Below, piece after piece: positions 28,880 through 37,852 of a stretch of DNA of 64,000 nucleotides. The notes below the pieces were generated by a model. It saw nothing but the letters and a program-made list of their open reading frames with translations, did not search any database and was not told where the DNA came from. The stretch is from positions 3,782,001-3,846,000 of the forward strand of contig NZ_CP097332.1 in NCBI RefSeq assembly GCF_023516435.1, written 5' to 3'. This stretch comes from Jatrophihabitans telluris. Lineage in GTDB: Bacteria; Actinomycetota; Actinomycetes; Mycobacteriales; Jatrophihabitantaceae. How positions within the stretch are numbered: the stretch's first letter is position 1; every line of letters begins with the position of its first letter. A program made the position numbers and the translations under genes.

Positions 28880-29695
28880 TCAAGAAGTGATGTCCTTGGA
28901 CTGGAAGTTTGCCCACGCCGCCAGCAGCAGGACAGCGACGTAGACAGCCTGCAGCACCACCCCACGCTCGACGTTGCGCAGCAGGACGGGATCGCGGAAG
29001 AGGTCGACGAACGAGAGCCAGTAGCGAGTGGGCAGGTAAGGCTGCAGCGAGCGCGCGGCGTCGAGAGTGAGGAATACCGAGGAGCCGATCAGGAACGCCA
29101 TGGCACCCAGGGACGCCGTAAGCGGTGAGTCGGTCAGCGTCGACAGGAAGATGGCCATCGCGGCGACGCCGAGCATCGAAAAACCCGTGTACGCAATGGC
29201 GATCGCGATGCGCCAGGTCAACTGGGCCGGGGTCAGCTCCGTTCCCGAGACGCTGACGACCGCCGAGCTCAAGGGCTGATGACCCAGGAGCAACCGGCCG
29301 ACCACGAAACCGACGCCGGCGACCACCACCACGGTCACCATGACGAAGACGAACACCGCGGCGAGCTTGGCGACCAGCAGCCGGGTGCGTCCGACCGGAC
29401 GGATGAGCAGGTACCGCAGCGTGCCGGCCTGGGCCTCCCCCGCGATCGAGTCCCCGGCCACCACCGCGACGGCGATCGGCAGGAACAGGGGCAGCACGAT
29501 GGCCAGGGCCGCCACCGAGAACAGCGATCCGTTGGTCAGGACGGCCGACAGGAACGCCGGGCCCTGGCCCGGTCGCGGGGCGATGTGCGTGGTCGCCAGC
29601 AGGACGGCCACCAGGGTGGGCAGCGCGTTGAGCAGGATCAACGTCAGCCAGGTTCGCCTGCGGCCGAACAGTTTTCGCAATTCCAGGCGGGTCAT
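28880..29695 (-). CDS. ABC transporter permease, ABC-2 type
   Basis: A 271-aa integral membrane protein with six predicted helices and the ABC-2 layout: N-terminal TRLELRKLFGRRRTWLTL, then AGDSIAGEAQAGTLRYLLIRPVGRTRLLVAK, the usual loop of this family. Its ATG overlaps the ATPase stop (ATGA). The substrate is unknown; such permeases export drugs, peptides or lipids. Confidence 0.85.
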   Translation of the reverse strand: MTRLELRKLFGRRRTWLTLILLNALPTLVAVLLATTHIAPRPGQGPAFLSAVLTNGSLFSVAALAIVLPLFLPIAVAVVAGDSIAGEAQAGTLRYLLIRPVGRTRLLVAKLAAVFVFVMVTVVVVAGVGFVVGRLLLGHQPLSSAVVSVSGTELTPAQLTWRIAIAIAYTGFSMLGVAAMAIFLSTLTDSPLTASLGAMAFLIGSSVFLTLDAARSLQPYLPTRYWLSFVDLFRDPVLLRNVERGVVLQAVYVAVLLLAAWANFQSKDITS

Positions 29696-30600
29696 CGTGC
29701 GCTCATCCGATCCGCGCTGGCGGAGCTGGCTTCCAGCACCACGTCTTCCAGAGCGCGGCGTTCGGCCACGAGTTCGGACACGGCAACGCCCGCCGAGACG
29801 AGGCGGGCGTTGACCTCAGCCGGGTCGGCGCCGCGCACCACCAGGCGTTGCCCGTCCCGATGGCGAACGCGGCCGTTGAGCAGCGCCAGCGCTGCCTCGG
29901 GGTCGGGCGTGATCAGCACGGTGTTGCCGGTCGGGCGCCGCAGCTCGGCCAGCGGGGCTTGCAGAATCAGCCGACCCCGGTCGAGCACCCCGATGCGCGT
30001 GCAGAGCTGTTCCACCTCGGCGAGCAGATGGCTGGACAGGAAGATCGTGACCCCCGCGGCGTTGAGGGACTGCAGCAGCTCGCGCATCTCCCGAATGCCC
30101 TGTGGATCAAGGCCGTTCGTCGGCTCGTCCAGAACCAGCAGGCGGGGACGGCCCAGCAGCGCGGCGGCGATTCCGAGGCGTTGGCGCATTCCCAGCGAGT
30201 ACGCGCGCACCGGCCGTTCGTCCACCTCGTCCAGGCCCACCTCGGCCAGTACCCGCTCGATCCGTTCGGCCCGGCTGTGCCGGGGTCTGGCCGGGCCGGC
30301 CGCGTCGGACAGCCGCAGATTCTTCCGGCCCGACAGATGGCCGTACGCGGCCGGTCCTTCGACCAGGGCACCAACCTCAGCCAGCACCCGCGAGGAGGCA
30401 CCCGGCATGTCCTGCCCCAGAACCTGGATCTCACCGGAGGTCGCCAGGACCAGCCCGAGCAACATCCGGACGGTGGTGGTCTTGCCGGAGCCGTTGGCGC
30501 CCAGGAACCCGTAGATGTCACCTTCCCGCACGTCGAGATCGACCTGCGAGACGGCCTCGATCTTGCCGTATCGCTTGGTCAGTCCGGACGTCGAGATCAC
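29692..30600 (-). CDS. ABC transporter ATP-binding protein
   Basis: A 302-aa ATPase. Walker A GANGSGKTTTVRML is near residue 41, with an ABC signature of the type YSLGMRQRLGIAAALLG and Walker B LLVLDEPTNGLDP, then the switch His in FLSSHLLAEVEQL. The C-terminal about 80 residues are the regulatory tail of DrrA/CcmA-type exporters. The GTG at 30600 overlaps the upstream LolA-like stop (GTGA); the longer frame to 30681 is a shadow. It pairs with the permease that follows. Confidence 0.92.
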   Translation of the reverse strand: MISTSGLTKRYGKIEAVSQVDLDVREGDIYGFLGANGSGKTTTVRMLLGLVLATSGEIQVLGQDMPGASSRVLAEVGALVEGPAAYGHLSGRKNLRLSDAAGPARPRHSRAERIERVLAEVGLDEVDERPVRAYSLGMRQRLGIAAALLGRPRLLVLDEPTNGLDPQGIREMRELLQSLNAAGVTIFLSSHLLAEVEQLCTRIGVLDRGRLILQAPLAELRRPTGNTVLITPDPEAALALLNGRVRHRDGQRLVVRGADPAEVNARLVSAGVAVSELVAERRALEDVVLEASSASADRMSAR

Positions 30601-31709
30601 GGGTTTCCCCCGTCGTTGCTGGGCAGATCCGCCGCCGCCGTGTTGAGCAGCGAGCTGGTGACCGAACCGGTGAGCAGCCACGCCGATCGTGTCGGCGAGG
30701 CCGTGGCCAGGAGTAGGGAGACCGGTCCGACGGCGACGTGGATGCCGACGGCGTCCTTGACGGCCGAGGGAACTTTCTCCAGTTGGGACAGCAATGATCC
30801 GGCCAATCGGTCAGGCAGCGGCGCCGCGATGAACTCGGTGATGCCCCGTCCGTAGACGCCGATGCGGTCGGTGCCCGCGAGCGCGCCCAACTGGTCGTTA
30901 CGGGCCACTCCCGCCAGAGCCGGCGGAGGCGTGCCGTGCGCGAACCGCCGGACCAGCCCCGGCACGTCCAGACCGCGCTCGACCTGGAGGTTCGCGCCGA
31001 CCGGCGTGCTGAAGGCGGTGTCGCGCTCGGCGGGAGGCGACGCGCTGAAGTCGAGGAACGATGTGCTGACATCGGCAGAACCCGCGCCGGCGTAGACCTG
31101 GACCTTCAGCGGGATTCCGCTGGCCTCGTCGACCCACAGCTCCACCCGGGTGATCGTCGAGCCGGTCTGCCGAGGCACCAACCGCAGGCCCGCGGCGGCG
31201 TGACCGGCGATGCGTTGCTGCCCGATCCGGGCGAGCTCGTCCGGCTGTGCCTGCGACAGCAGTCGCCGTCCGAGCTCGGGTGGGAGCAGGTCGGTCGCCA
31301 CGGGCAACCTCACCTGACCGTCGGCGCCGACCTCGGCGAAGGTGGCCCGGCTGCGCTCGTAGTCCCAGGTGATGGTGCCGTCGTGGTCCCGGTACGTATC
31401 GCTCTCGCCCACCAGGCTGAGCTGATCGACCCGCCACTGAGCGGGGCCGGCGAACCACACCCGCAACTGGGTGCGACCGCCGAGCAGGTCGGTCAGCGAG
31501 CTGAAGGAGGTGGTCACCGGCAGGCTGAGGCTGCCTACCGCTTCGGCATAGCCGGAGTAGGGCATGCCCGCCGAGGCCAGCACCCGGCCACGCAGGTCGG
31601 CGGCGGACAGGCCGGACGCCGGCGCGGGGCGGGCTGCGACGAGCAGGGACAAGCCGATCAGGGTCGCGACGGCGGCGACCACGATCGTCCACCGCCGGCT
31701 GCGCCCCAT
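30597..31709 (-). CDS. LolA-like exported protein
   Basis: A 370-aa protein with a signal peptide or N-terminal anchor (WTIVVAAVATLIGLSLLVAA, then ARPAPASG). The body has the half-barrel pattern of LolA/MucB-like lipid-binding proteins (YSGYAEAVGSLSLPV, RVWFAGPAQWRVDQL, TITWDYERSRATF, RVELWVDEASGIPLKVQVY). It lies between a two-component system and an ABC transporter and overlaps the ATPase gene, so it probably works with them, for example binding a hydrophobic ligand outside the membrane. That role is inferred. Confidence 0.65.
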   Translation of the reverse strand: MGRSRRWTIVVAAVATLIGLSLLVAARPAPASGLSAADLRGRVLASAGMPYSGYAEAVGSLSLPVTTSFSSLTDLLGGRTQLRVWFAGPAQWRVDQLSLVGESDTYRDHDGTITWDYERSRATFAEVGADGQVRLPVATDLLPPELGRRLLSQAQPDELARIGQQRIAGHAAAGLRLVPRQTGSTITRVELWVDEASGIPLKVQVYAGAGSADVSTSFLDFSASPPAERDTAFSTPVGANLQVERGLDVPGLVRRFAHGTPPPALAGVARNDQLGALAGTDRIGVYGRGITEFIAAPLPDRLAGSLLSQLEKVPSAVKDAVGIHVAVGPVSLLLATASPTRSAWLLTGSVTSSLLNTAAADLPSNDGGNP

Positions 31710-31761
31710 ACTTCACCGTACGTCCGCGGAATTCGTCCGGTTCTGAACAAGTAGGGAACGC

Positions 31762-32466
31762 TCAGCGAGCTCGCAGCCAGCCCGAACGGAGAGCGGCGGC
31801 GACCGCGCCGAGCTGGGAGGCGGTGCCGAGCTTGGTGAGCACGCCTCGGACGTGACTGCGCACGGTGGCTTCGGAGACGAACCAATCATCGGCGATGTCG
31901 CGGACCGAATGCCCCTCGGCCAGCGCCACCAGCGCCTGCTGCTCTCGCTCGGTGAGACGGTCGAAGGGACCGAGCCGGGCAGCCGCCTCCGCACGATGCT
32001 CGGTCAGGGCAGCCAGCCTGGCCGCCCGAGCCGGCGGATCAAGGTATCCGTCGTGAAACCGTGCCCGTTCGGCGCTGGCCAGCAGGGTGTCGAAACCGTC
32101 GGCCTTCGCCACGAAGCCGATGGCGCCGGCCTGTTCGGCCGCAGCCACTCGAAGCGGGTCGCTGACCCCGGAGACGAGCAGCACCCGGACGCCGGCCCGG
32201 CTCAGGGGCTGGATCATCGGGGTGGTGTCGCCGAAGGCCCCGAGGTCCAGATCGAGCAGTACGAGGGCGGGACGACGGGACAGCAGCGCCTGCTGCAGGA
32301 TCGGCAACGGCGCCGGGGCGAGGATCTCGACCGTCAGCGCTCGATCGATCAGGGCCAGCCGCAGCGTCTCGGCCAGCAGCAGGTGGTCCTCTACGAGCAC
32401 GAAGTCGAGCGCGAATTCGGGGACGGAGTCGGGGACGCAGTCGGGCCGCTCCGGCGCTTGGCTCAT
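31762..32466 (-). CDS. Response regulator, LuxR/NarL family
   Basis: A 234-aa regulator: receiver domain from about residue 20 (FVLVEDHLLLAETLRLAL, phospho-acceptor Asp in LVLLDLDLGAFGD, switch Ser in LLVSGVSD, Lys in FVAKADGFD) and a LuxR-type HTH (LTEREQQALVALAEGHSVRD, then SEATVRSHVRGVLTKLG). The ATG overlaps the histidine kinase stop (TGATG). The longer frame upstream lies inside the kinase gene and is not real. Downstream genes (LolA-like, ABC) are likely in the same operon. Confidence 0.9.
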   Translation of the reverse strand: MSQAPERPDCVPDSVPEFALDFVLVEDHLLLAETLRLALIDRALTVEILAPAPLPILQQALLSRRPALVLLDLDLGAFGDTTPMIQPLSRAGVRVLLVSGVSDPLRVAAAEQAGAIGFVAKADGFDTLLASAERARFHDGYLDPPARAARLAALTEHRAEAAARLGPFDRLTEREQQALVALAEGHSVRDIADDWFVSEATVRSHVRGVLTKLGTASQLGAVAAALRSGWLRAR

Positions 32467-34052
32467 CACCCGGCCCGCAACGCCGACACCGCGACCGTCT
32501 CGCCCGGGAGCACCGTCGTTGGGCTGAACCGGCGTCGCTGTTCGGCCGAGGGCAGGTCGAGGCGGACCAGCAGGCCGCCGGACGGCGACGGGTGCAGGCT
32601 CAGACAGCCACCCTGCTCGGCCATCGCCCGTGCGGCGGTGAACAGGCCGAGTCCGCTGCCGGGGACGCCGGAGGAGGTGCTCGCGGCCCCGCGCGCACCT
32701 CGGTCGAGGATGCGGTCGAAGTCGCCCACGGCGATGCCGGGGCCGTCGTCGCACACCTCGATCCGCACGCACGATTCGGCCAGCCGACCGGTCACGCTGA
32801 CCGACGCGGCTGGCGCATGGCGCCCGACGTTGGTGAGCAGGTTGGCCAGCACGGTGGCCGTCGCCAGTCGCCGGCCCAGCACGACGTGCTCGCCGAGATC
32901 CCAGTGGACATCCAGGCCGGCCAGCCGCTGCGCCTCCAGCACGGGCTGCAGGACGGCCAGCGCAAACGGTGCGATCTCCTCGCGGGCGACCGGGTCCAGC
33001 ACCGTGGACAGCCTCGTCAGCTCCGCGGTCATCAGCTCGTGCAGGCGGCCGTGCTCCGTGCGCCGGTTCGGGTTCGAGCTCAGCAGACGGGACGCGCCGA
33101 GCACACCGACCACCGCGGTCCGGGCGTCGTGGATGCGTTCGCGTTCCCGCTGTTCGGTGTCGGCCAGCACCCGTTGGGTCTCGTCGAGCTCGCCGGTGAG
33201 ACGGACCGTCCGGCTGCCGTAGGAGAAGAACGCCTCCCACAGATCACAGGCCGCTGCCGACACCGCCAACCCCGCGGCGATCGCCTGCGTCCCCGAGCCG
33301 AGCACGGCGACCGCACCCGGGTGACCCAGGCTGATCGCCCGCAGCAGCTCCGAGGCCGCCATCAATGTCATACCCCAGGCGACCCAGCGGGTTGTCAGCC
33401 GGCCGACCCGACGCGCCTCGGCGCGACCGCCGCGGAAGTGCCCCCAGGCCAGCGCAAGCCACGCCAGCGCGGCGGAGCACTCGACTCCGAACCACACCGG
33501 CGAGCCCGACCCGAGGGTGAACCAGAGCATGCCCGGCGCGCTGACCAGCGCTGACAGCGCGATCATGCCGGCCAGCAGGACCGCGATCGTCCGCCCCGGG
33601 CGCAGGCCGGCCCGCACCGGGGCAGTCCGCAGGCCGATCGCCAGGACGCCGAGCACGGGCAGGACGAACAACAGCCGCGCGAGCGGGATCGACGTCGCGA
33701 CGCCGGGATCGTGGCGTAGCAACGGGCCCAGGATCCCGACCAGGCACAGGGCCGAGCCCAGGGTGACGAGCGCGATCGCGCTGCAGGCCACCCGGGCCTC
33801 GCCCGTCAGCCGCCAGCGGGCCAGGCGCAGGAATCCGGCCGCCATGAACAGGGTGGCGCCCACCGCCCGCAATGAGGCCATGAACTGCTGGAACTCTGTG
33901 GCGCGCAGCCGGGGGGCCGCTACCGCGAGCACGAGCACCCCGAGCAGGGCGAGCACGCTGAACGAGCGCACGCGCCGGTGCAATCGCCGGTTCGTGGCCA
34001 TCGCCACCGGATGCCGTCGATCAGCACCCCGATAGGCGCGCATTTCCCCCAT
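32466..34052 (-). CDS. Sensor histidine kinase
   Basis: A 528-aa membrane kinase. About seven hydrophobic helices fill residues 30-275. A coiled segment (TVRLTGELDETQRVLADTEQ) leads to the phospho-acceptor region RERERIHDARTAVVGVLGAS, which differs from the canonical HisKA_3 box (no RDLHD), and then an HATPase with NLLTNVGRHAP (N box), CDDGPGIAVGD (G1) and GSGLGLFTAARAM (G2). The ATP site looks intact. It is coupled to the response regulator by a 1-bp overlap. The signal is unknown, possibly membrane stress given the operon. Confidence 0.85.
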   Translation of the reverse strand: MGEMRAYRGADRRHPVAMATNRRLHRRVRSFSVLALLGVLVLAVAAPRLRATEFQQFMASLRAVGATLFMAAGFLRLARWRLTGEARVACSAIALVTLGSALCLVGILGPLLRHDPGVATSIPLARLLFVLPVLGVLAIGLRTAPVRAGLRPGRTIAVLLAGMIALSALVSAPGMLWFTLGSGSPVWFGVECSAALAWLALAWGHFRGGRAEARRVGRLTTRWVAWGMTLMAASELLRAISLGHPGAVAVLGSGTQAIAAGLAVSAAACDLWEAFFSYGSRTVRLTGELDETQRVLADTEQRERERIHDARTAVVGVLGASRLLSSNPNRRTEHGRLHELMTAELTRLSTVLDPVAREEIAPFALAVLQPVLEAQRLAGLDVHWDLGEHVVLGRRLATATVLANLLTNVGRHAPAASVSVTGRLAESCVRIEVCDDGPGIAVGDFDRILDRGARGAASTSSGVPGSGLGLFTAARAMAEQGGCLSLHPSPSGGLLVRLDLPSAEQRRRFSPTTVLPGETVAVSALRAG

Positions 34053-34270
34053 ACACGTCCCCCGTAGACGTCGGGAAATGTCCGGATCTGGCCCGTCCTT
34101 AACCCGCTGTAAACACTCAGCGGGGACTTAACTAGATTCCGACCTGACCGTCAAGAGTTCTGCCCCGTTTGGTAGCGACACGCCGAGATCACCTCCGACC
34201 AAACCGGCGCCGGCACCGGCTCGCCCCTCGGATGGTGGTGATCGCCGTGCGATCTGCGCAGAATGGACAG
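34053..34270. promoter_or_regulatory. Divergent promoter region, histidine kinase / DoxX-like gene
   Basis: This 218-bp gap between divergent genes holds an AT-richer patch (CCGCTGTAAACACTCAGCGG, then ACTTAACTAGATTCC) around 34110-34140. CCGCTG and CAGCGG form a 6-bp inverted repeat around TAAACACT. I could not assign exact promoters. Confidence 0.4.
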
Positions 34271-34747
34271 ATGCCCCTCGTTCGCCGCCTCGCGCGCCCC
34301 CTACTGGCCAGCTCCTTCGTCTACGGCGGGATGGACGCCCTCCGCAATCCCGAGACCAAGGCCCCCGCGGCCGACAAGGTGGTCGGTGATCTGCCGGCGA
34401 AGCTTCCAGGAATGTCGAACACCGCCCAGCTCGTGCGGGTCGACGCCGGGGTGAAGGTGGGCGCCGGCATCCTGCTCGGCCTCGGCAAGTTCCCCCGCCT
34501 GTCGGCGTTCGCGCTGGCGGCCAGCCTGGTCCCGACCACGCTGGCCGGCCACCGCTTCTGGGAGGAGACCGATCCGGCCAAGCGGGCTCAGCAGCAGTTG
34601 CACTTCCTGAAGAACATGAGCATGGTCGGAGGACTGTTACTGGCGGCGGTCGACACCCACGGCAAGCCGTCCATCGCCTACCGGGCCAAGCGCGAGGCGC
34701 GGGTACGGGCCCACCAGTTGGGTGAGCAGCTCCCGGGCCACTCCTGA
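34271..34747 (+). CDS. DoxX-family membrane protein
   Basis: A 158-aa protein with DoxX features: VRRLARPLLASSFVYGGMDALRNP at the N terminus, AGVKVGAGILLGLGKFPRLSAFALAASLVPTTLAGHRFWE in the middle and QQLHFLKNMSMVGGLLLAA, giving four short helices. Some mycobacterial DoxX proteins work with redox-stress enzymes, but no partner is next to it. The ATG at 34271 is chosen because conservation starts there; a frame to 34169 is probably untranslated. Confidence 0.75.
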   Translation: MPLVRRLARPLLASSFVYGGMDALRNPETKAPAADKVVGDLPAKLPGMSNTAQLVRVDAGVKVGAGILLGLGKFPRLSAFALAASLVPTTLAGHRFWEETDPAKRAQQQLHFLKNMSMVGGLLLAAVDTHGKPSIAYRAKREARVRAHQLGEQLPGHS

Positions 34748-34814
34748 ACGCCCACCCTGGGCCGGCGTGAACTGACCGCGCTCACATCAACGCCGCGTCC
34801 GTCGATTGACAGGC

Positions 34815-36818
34815 GTGAGACTGCCCCGGGGAATCATCGGCGCCCGCCATGCGGTGCGGCGCCTGTTCGCCGTGTACGCAGCCGTGAGCCTGGTCCCTGT
34901 CCTGATCCTCGGTGCGACCCTGCTCGGTCTGCTGGGCCGACAGGCCGACGCCCACGGCATGGCCGAAGCGCGCGCGAAAGCTGATCTGCTGGCCCACACC
35001 ACCATCGTCCCGGCCCTGGACGGCAGCGATCTCGCGGCCGGGCTGTCCAGCAGCGAACAGTCGCAGCTGCGGGCCAACGTGCGCCACGCCGTGACCGCCG
35101 GGCTCGTCTCCCGCCTGCGGATCCGCTCGCTGGCCGGAATCGTGATCTTCTCCGACGACGGCACTGGCCTGGGCGAAGGCGCCGACGACGGCGAGGCCGC
35201 CGAAGCCGCCCGCGGCGAGGTGGTCTCGAAACTGAGCTTTCTCAACGCCGATGCCGGCGACTCCGGACCGCGAGGTCCTCGGGTGGTCGAGACCTACCTG
35301 CCGCTACGCGCCGTGGATTCGAGCAGGCCGGTCGGAGTGCTCGAGCTGTACCTGCCCTACGCGCCGATCGCCGCCGACATCGCGCACGGCCGTCGCGCCC
35401 TCACGGTCGCGTTGCTGGCCGGACTGGCGTTGCTGTGGGTCTGTCTGCTGGCGGTCTCGGTGTCGGTAACCCGGAAGTTGCGGCGCCAGTCGGCGGCCAA
35501 CGGATTCCTCGCCTCGCACGATGCCCTCACCGGCATGCCGAACCGGTCCCAGTTCGGCGAGCGGGCCGCCAATGCCGTAGCGGCCGCCACGGCGAGCCGC
35601 CAGGTCGCCGTCGCGGTCGTCGACCTCGACCGGTTCAAGGAAGTGAACGACACTCTCGGGCACGGCAACGGCGACCGGCTGCTGATCATGCTGGCCGAAC
35701 GTCTCGAGCTCAACATGCGCGAAGGCGACACGATCGCGCGCCTGGGTGGCGACGAGTTCGGCGTGGTGCTGTCCGGCCTGCACGGGCCGGGCGAGGCGGT
35801 CGAGGTACTGAGCCGGCTCCGGGCCACCGTCGCCGAGCCGCTGCAGCTCGACGGGCTGCCGCTGGCGATGGAGGCCAGCATCGGTTTCGCGCTCGCCCCG
35901 GACGACGGGACGGACGCCGACGCCTTGTTGCAACGCGCGGATGTCGCCATGTACGAGTCCAAACGCCAGCATCTGGGGGTCGTGCACTACCGGCCCGACT
36001 TCGATCAGTACGACTCGACGACCCTGACGCTGGTGGGCGAACTCGGCCAAGCCATCGCCAACGGGGAACTCGTGCTGCACTATCAGCCGAAGGGCTCGCT
36101 CAGCGACGGAACCGTGACCGCCGTCGAGGCCCTGGTGCGTTGGCAGCACCCGAAGCGGGGCCTGCTGTACCCGGACGCGTTCCTGCCTGCGGCTGAGCAG
36201 ACCGAGCTGATCGACGAGCTGACCCGGTGGGTGCTGGCCAGCGCAGGCGAGGCGCTGCCCGCGCTGGACCCGACCGGTCAGCTGGCCGTTGCGATCAACA
36301 TCTCGGCCCGCAGCCTGGCCCGTGCCGATTTCACCGAGGACGTGCTCACCGTCCTCGCCGAGCACCAGGTCGACCCCAAGCGGGTCATCCTGGAGATCAC
36401 CGAGACCTCGCTGATGGCCGACCCACGACGGGCCGCGCGCACCCTGGACGAGCTGCATCAGGCCGGGGTCCGTATCTCGATCGACGACTTCGGCGCCGGG
36501 CAGACGAGCCTGGGGTACCTGGCCACCCTGCCGATCAGCGAGCTCAAGATCGACAAGGCCTTCGTGCTGGCGATGCTCAGCGACGAACGCAACGCCGCCA
36601 TCGTGCGTTCGGTCATCGAACTGGGTCACAGCCTCGGCTTCACCGTCACCGCCGAAGGCGTGGAGACGACCGAGATTCTGCAGCACCTGGACGCCTACCG
36701 CTGCGACACGGTGCAGGGCTACCTACTCGCGCGGCCGATCCCGTCGGAGGCGTTGGCGGCCCAGCTCACCGCCGCGGTCGACCTCCTCGACGTCACCCTG
36801 CTGCGCCCACGGCCCTGA
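34815..36818 (+). CDS. GGDEF-EAL protein (cyclic di-GMP metabolism)
   Basis: A protein of about 667 aa with an N-terminal helix (RLFAVYAAVSLVPVLILGATLLGLL), an extracytoplasmic sensor-like segment, and a second helix near residue 200. A GGDEF domain follows (HDALTGMPNR; active-site RLGGDEFGVVL intact), then an EAL domain (AVEALVRWQHP; NISARSL; EITETSLM; SIDDFGAGQTSLGYL; TAEGVET). Both catalytic signatures are complete, so it could make or degrade c-di-GMP. The start is GTG 34815 or TTG 34806; neither has a clear ribosome site. It is monocistronic and convergent with the PIG-L gene. Confidence 0.93.
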   Translation: MRLPRGIIGARHAVRRLFAVYAAVSLVPVLILGATLLGLLGRQADAHGMAEARAKADLLAHTTIVPALDGSDLAAGLSSSEQSQLRANVRHAVTAGLVSRLRIRSLAGIVIFSDDGTGLGEGADDGEAAEAARGEVVSKLSFLNADAGDSGPRGPRVVETYLPLRAVDSSRPVGVLELYLPYAPIAADIAHGRRALTVALLAGLALLWVCLLAVSVSVTRKLRRQSAANGFLASHDALTGMPNRSQFGERAANAVAAATASRQVAVAVVDLDRFKEVNDTLGHGNGDRLLIMLAERLELNMREGDTIARLGGDEFGVVLSGLHGPGEAVEVLSRLRATVAEPLQLDGLPLAMEASIGFALAPDDGTDADALLQRADVAMYESKRQHLGVVHYRPDFDQYDSTTLTLVGELGQAIANGELVLHYQPKGSLSDGTVTAVEALVRWQHPKRGLLYPDAFLPAAEQTELIDELTRWVLASAGEALPALDPTGQLAVAINISARSLARADFTEDVLTVLAEHQVDPKRVILEITETSLMADPRRAARTLDELHQAGVRISIDDFGAGQTSLGYLATLPISELKIDKAFVLAMLSDERNAAIVRSVIELGHSLGFTVTAEGVETTEILQHLDAYRCDTVQGYLLARPIPSEALAAQLTAAVDLLDVTLLRPRP

Positions 36819-36846
36819 CCGGCGCTCACCGGCGATTCCGCTCGGT

Positions 36847-37719
36847 TCAGCGCAGACCGGCGAACAGGTCGTCCTCCGGAGTCGGTGCCCCCGTCGAGTC
36901 GGCGACCCGGAGGAAGGCCTCCGTGCTCATCAAGTCGGCGAAGGTCTGCCGGCCCAGCCGCAGGAAGAAGATGTTGTCGTTCTGGCTGGCGTGGGTGGCC
37001 AGCGCGTCGAACTTCTGATCGCTGTAGGCCGCGGTGTCGACCCAGGTGGTGATCTGATCATCGGGCAGGCCGATCTCGTCCCGGCGCAGCTGGCCGGCGG
37101 ATTCGCTCGCCGCGGCCTCGTCGTGGTCCGGGTTCGCTTCCGCGGGCTCGTCCCAATCGGCACCGTGCTCGCGCATGATCCGTTCGAAGTCGGCCATCCG
37201 CGAGCGCGGGGCCGTGGTCCAGTACACCTTGGCCGGGATGCCGGTCAGCTCCACCGCGGCCATGGTGATGCGGTGCGCCTGGATGTGGTCGGGGTGGCCG
37301 TAGAAGCCGTTCTGGTCGTAGGTCACCACGACGTCGGGGCGGTACTGACGGATGAGCTCGGCCAGCCGGGACGCGGCGTCGGCCACCGGCGTCGTCCAGA
37401 AGGAGCCCGGTGCGTCGTTGGTGGGCCAGCCCATCATCCCCGAATCGGCGTAGCCCAGCTCCTCAAGCGCGCTGACCTTGAGGATGGCGCAGCTTTCCTC
37501 CAGCTCGTCGTGCCGCATGGCCGCCACCGCGGCCGGGTCGTGGCCGTCCTCGCCCGGTTTCACGCCGCCGGGACCGTCGCCGCACCGGCCGTCGGTACAG
37601 GTGACGAGCACGGTGCGGATGCCCTCGGCCGCGTAGCGAGCCAGCACACCGCCCGTGCCGGTGGCCTCGTCATCGGGGTGGGCGTGGACGGCCATGAGCG
37701 TCAGCGGAAGATCTGCCAT
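36847..37719 (-). CDS. PIG-L family deacetylase (MshB/Mca superfamily)
   Basis: A 290-aa zinc deacetylase: metal-binding AHPDDE at residues about 13-18, GFYGHPDHIQAHRI with the third ligand, and FFLRLGRQTFADL near the end. The superfamily includes MshB (mycothiol biosynthesis) and Mca (mycothiol conjugate amidase), and the mycothione reductase gene fits such a role, but the middle section (TCTDGRCGDGPGGVKPGEDG) is not that of either textbook enzyme. I leave the substrate open. ATG at 37719. Confidence 0.8.
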   Translation of the reverse strand: MADLPLTLMAVHAHPDDEATGTGGVLARYAAEGIRTVLVTCTDGRCGDGPGGVKPGEDGHDPAAVAAMRHDELEESCAILKVSALEELGYADSGMMGWPTNDAPGSFWTTPVADAASRLAELIRQYRPDVVVTYDQNGFYGHPDHIQAHRITMAAVELTGIPAKVYWTTAPRSRMADFERIMREHGADWDEPAEANPDHDEAAASESAGQLRRDEIGLPDDQITTWVDTAAYSDQKFDALATHASQNDNIFFLRLGRQTFADLMSTEAFLRVADSTGAPTPEDDLFAGLR

Positions 37720-37754
37720 ACCGACAAGCGTAGGGACCGGCACCGACAGCAGCT

Positions 37755-37852
37755 CGCCGCGGGGGCGCTGCACGGCCGCCGCGGAAGCGCCGCGGGGGCG
37801 CCGCGGGGGCGCTGCACGGCCGCCGCGGGGGCACGGCAAGGCCGCCGCGGGG
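37755..37852. repeat. GC-rich direct repeats between gasdermin-like and PIG-L genes
   Basis: A segment of about 30 bp with core GGGGGCGCTGCACGGCCGCC occurs twice (about 37755-37784 and 37799-37828), with shorter GCCGCGGGGGC units between and after. It lies downstream of the gasdermin-like stop and could form strong secondary structure that separates the two units. Confidence 0.8.

Noticed and set aside
32467-33240. N-terminal extension of the response regulator
   Set aside because: It lies inside the histidine kinase gene in another frame and has no recognisable domain; the receiver domain begins just after the ATG at 32466.
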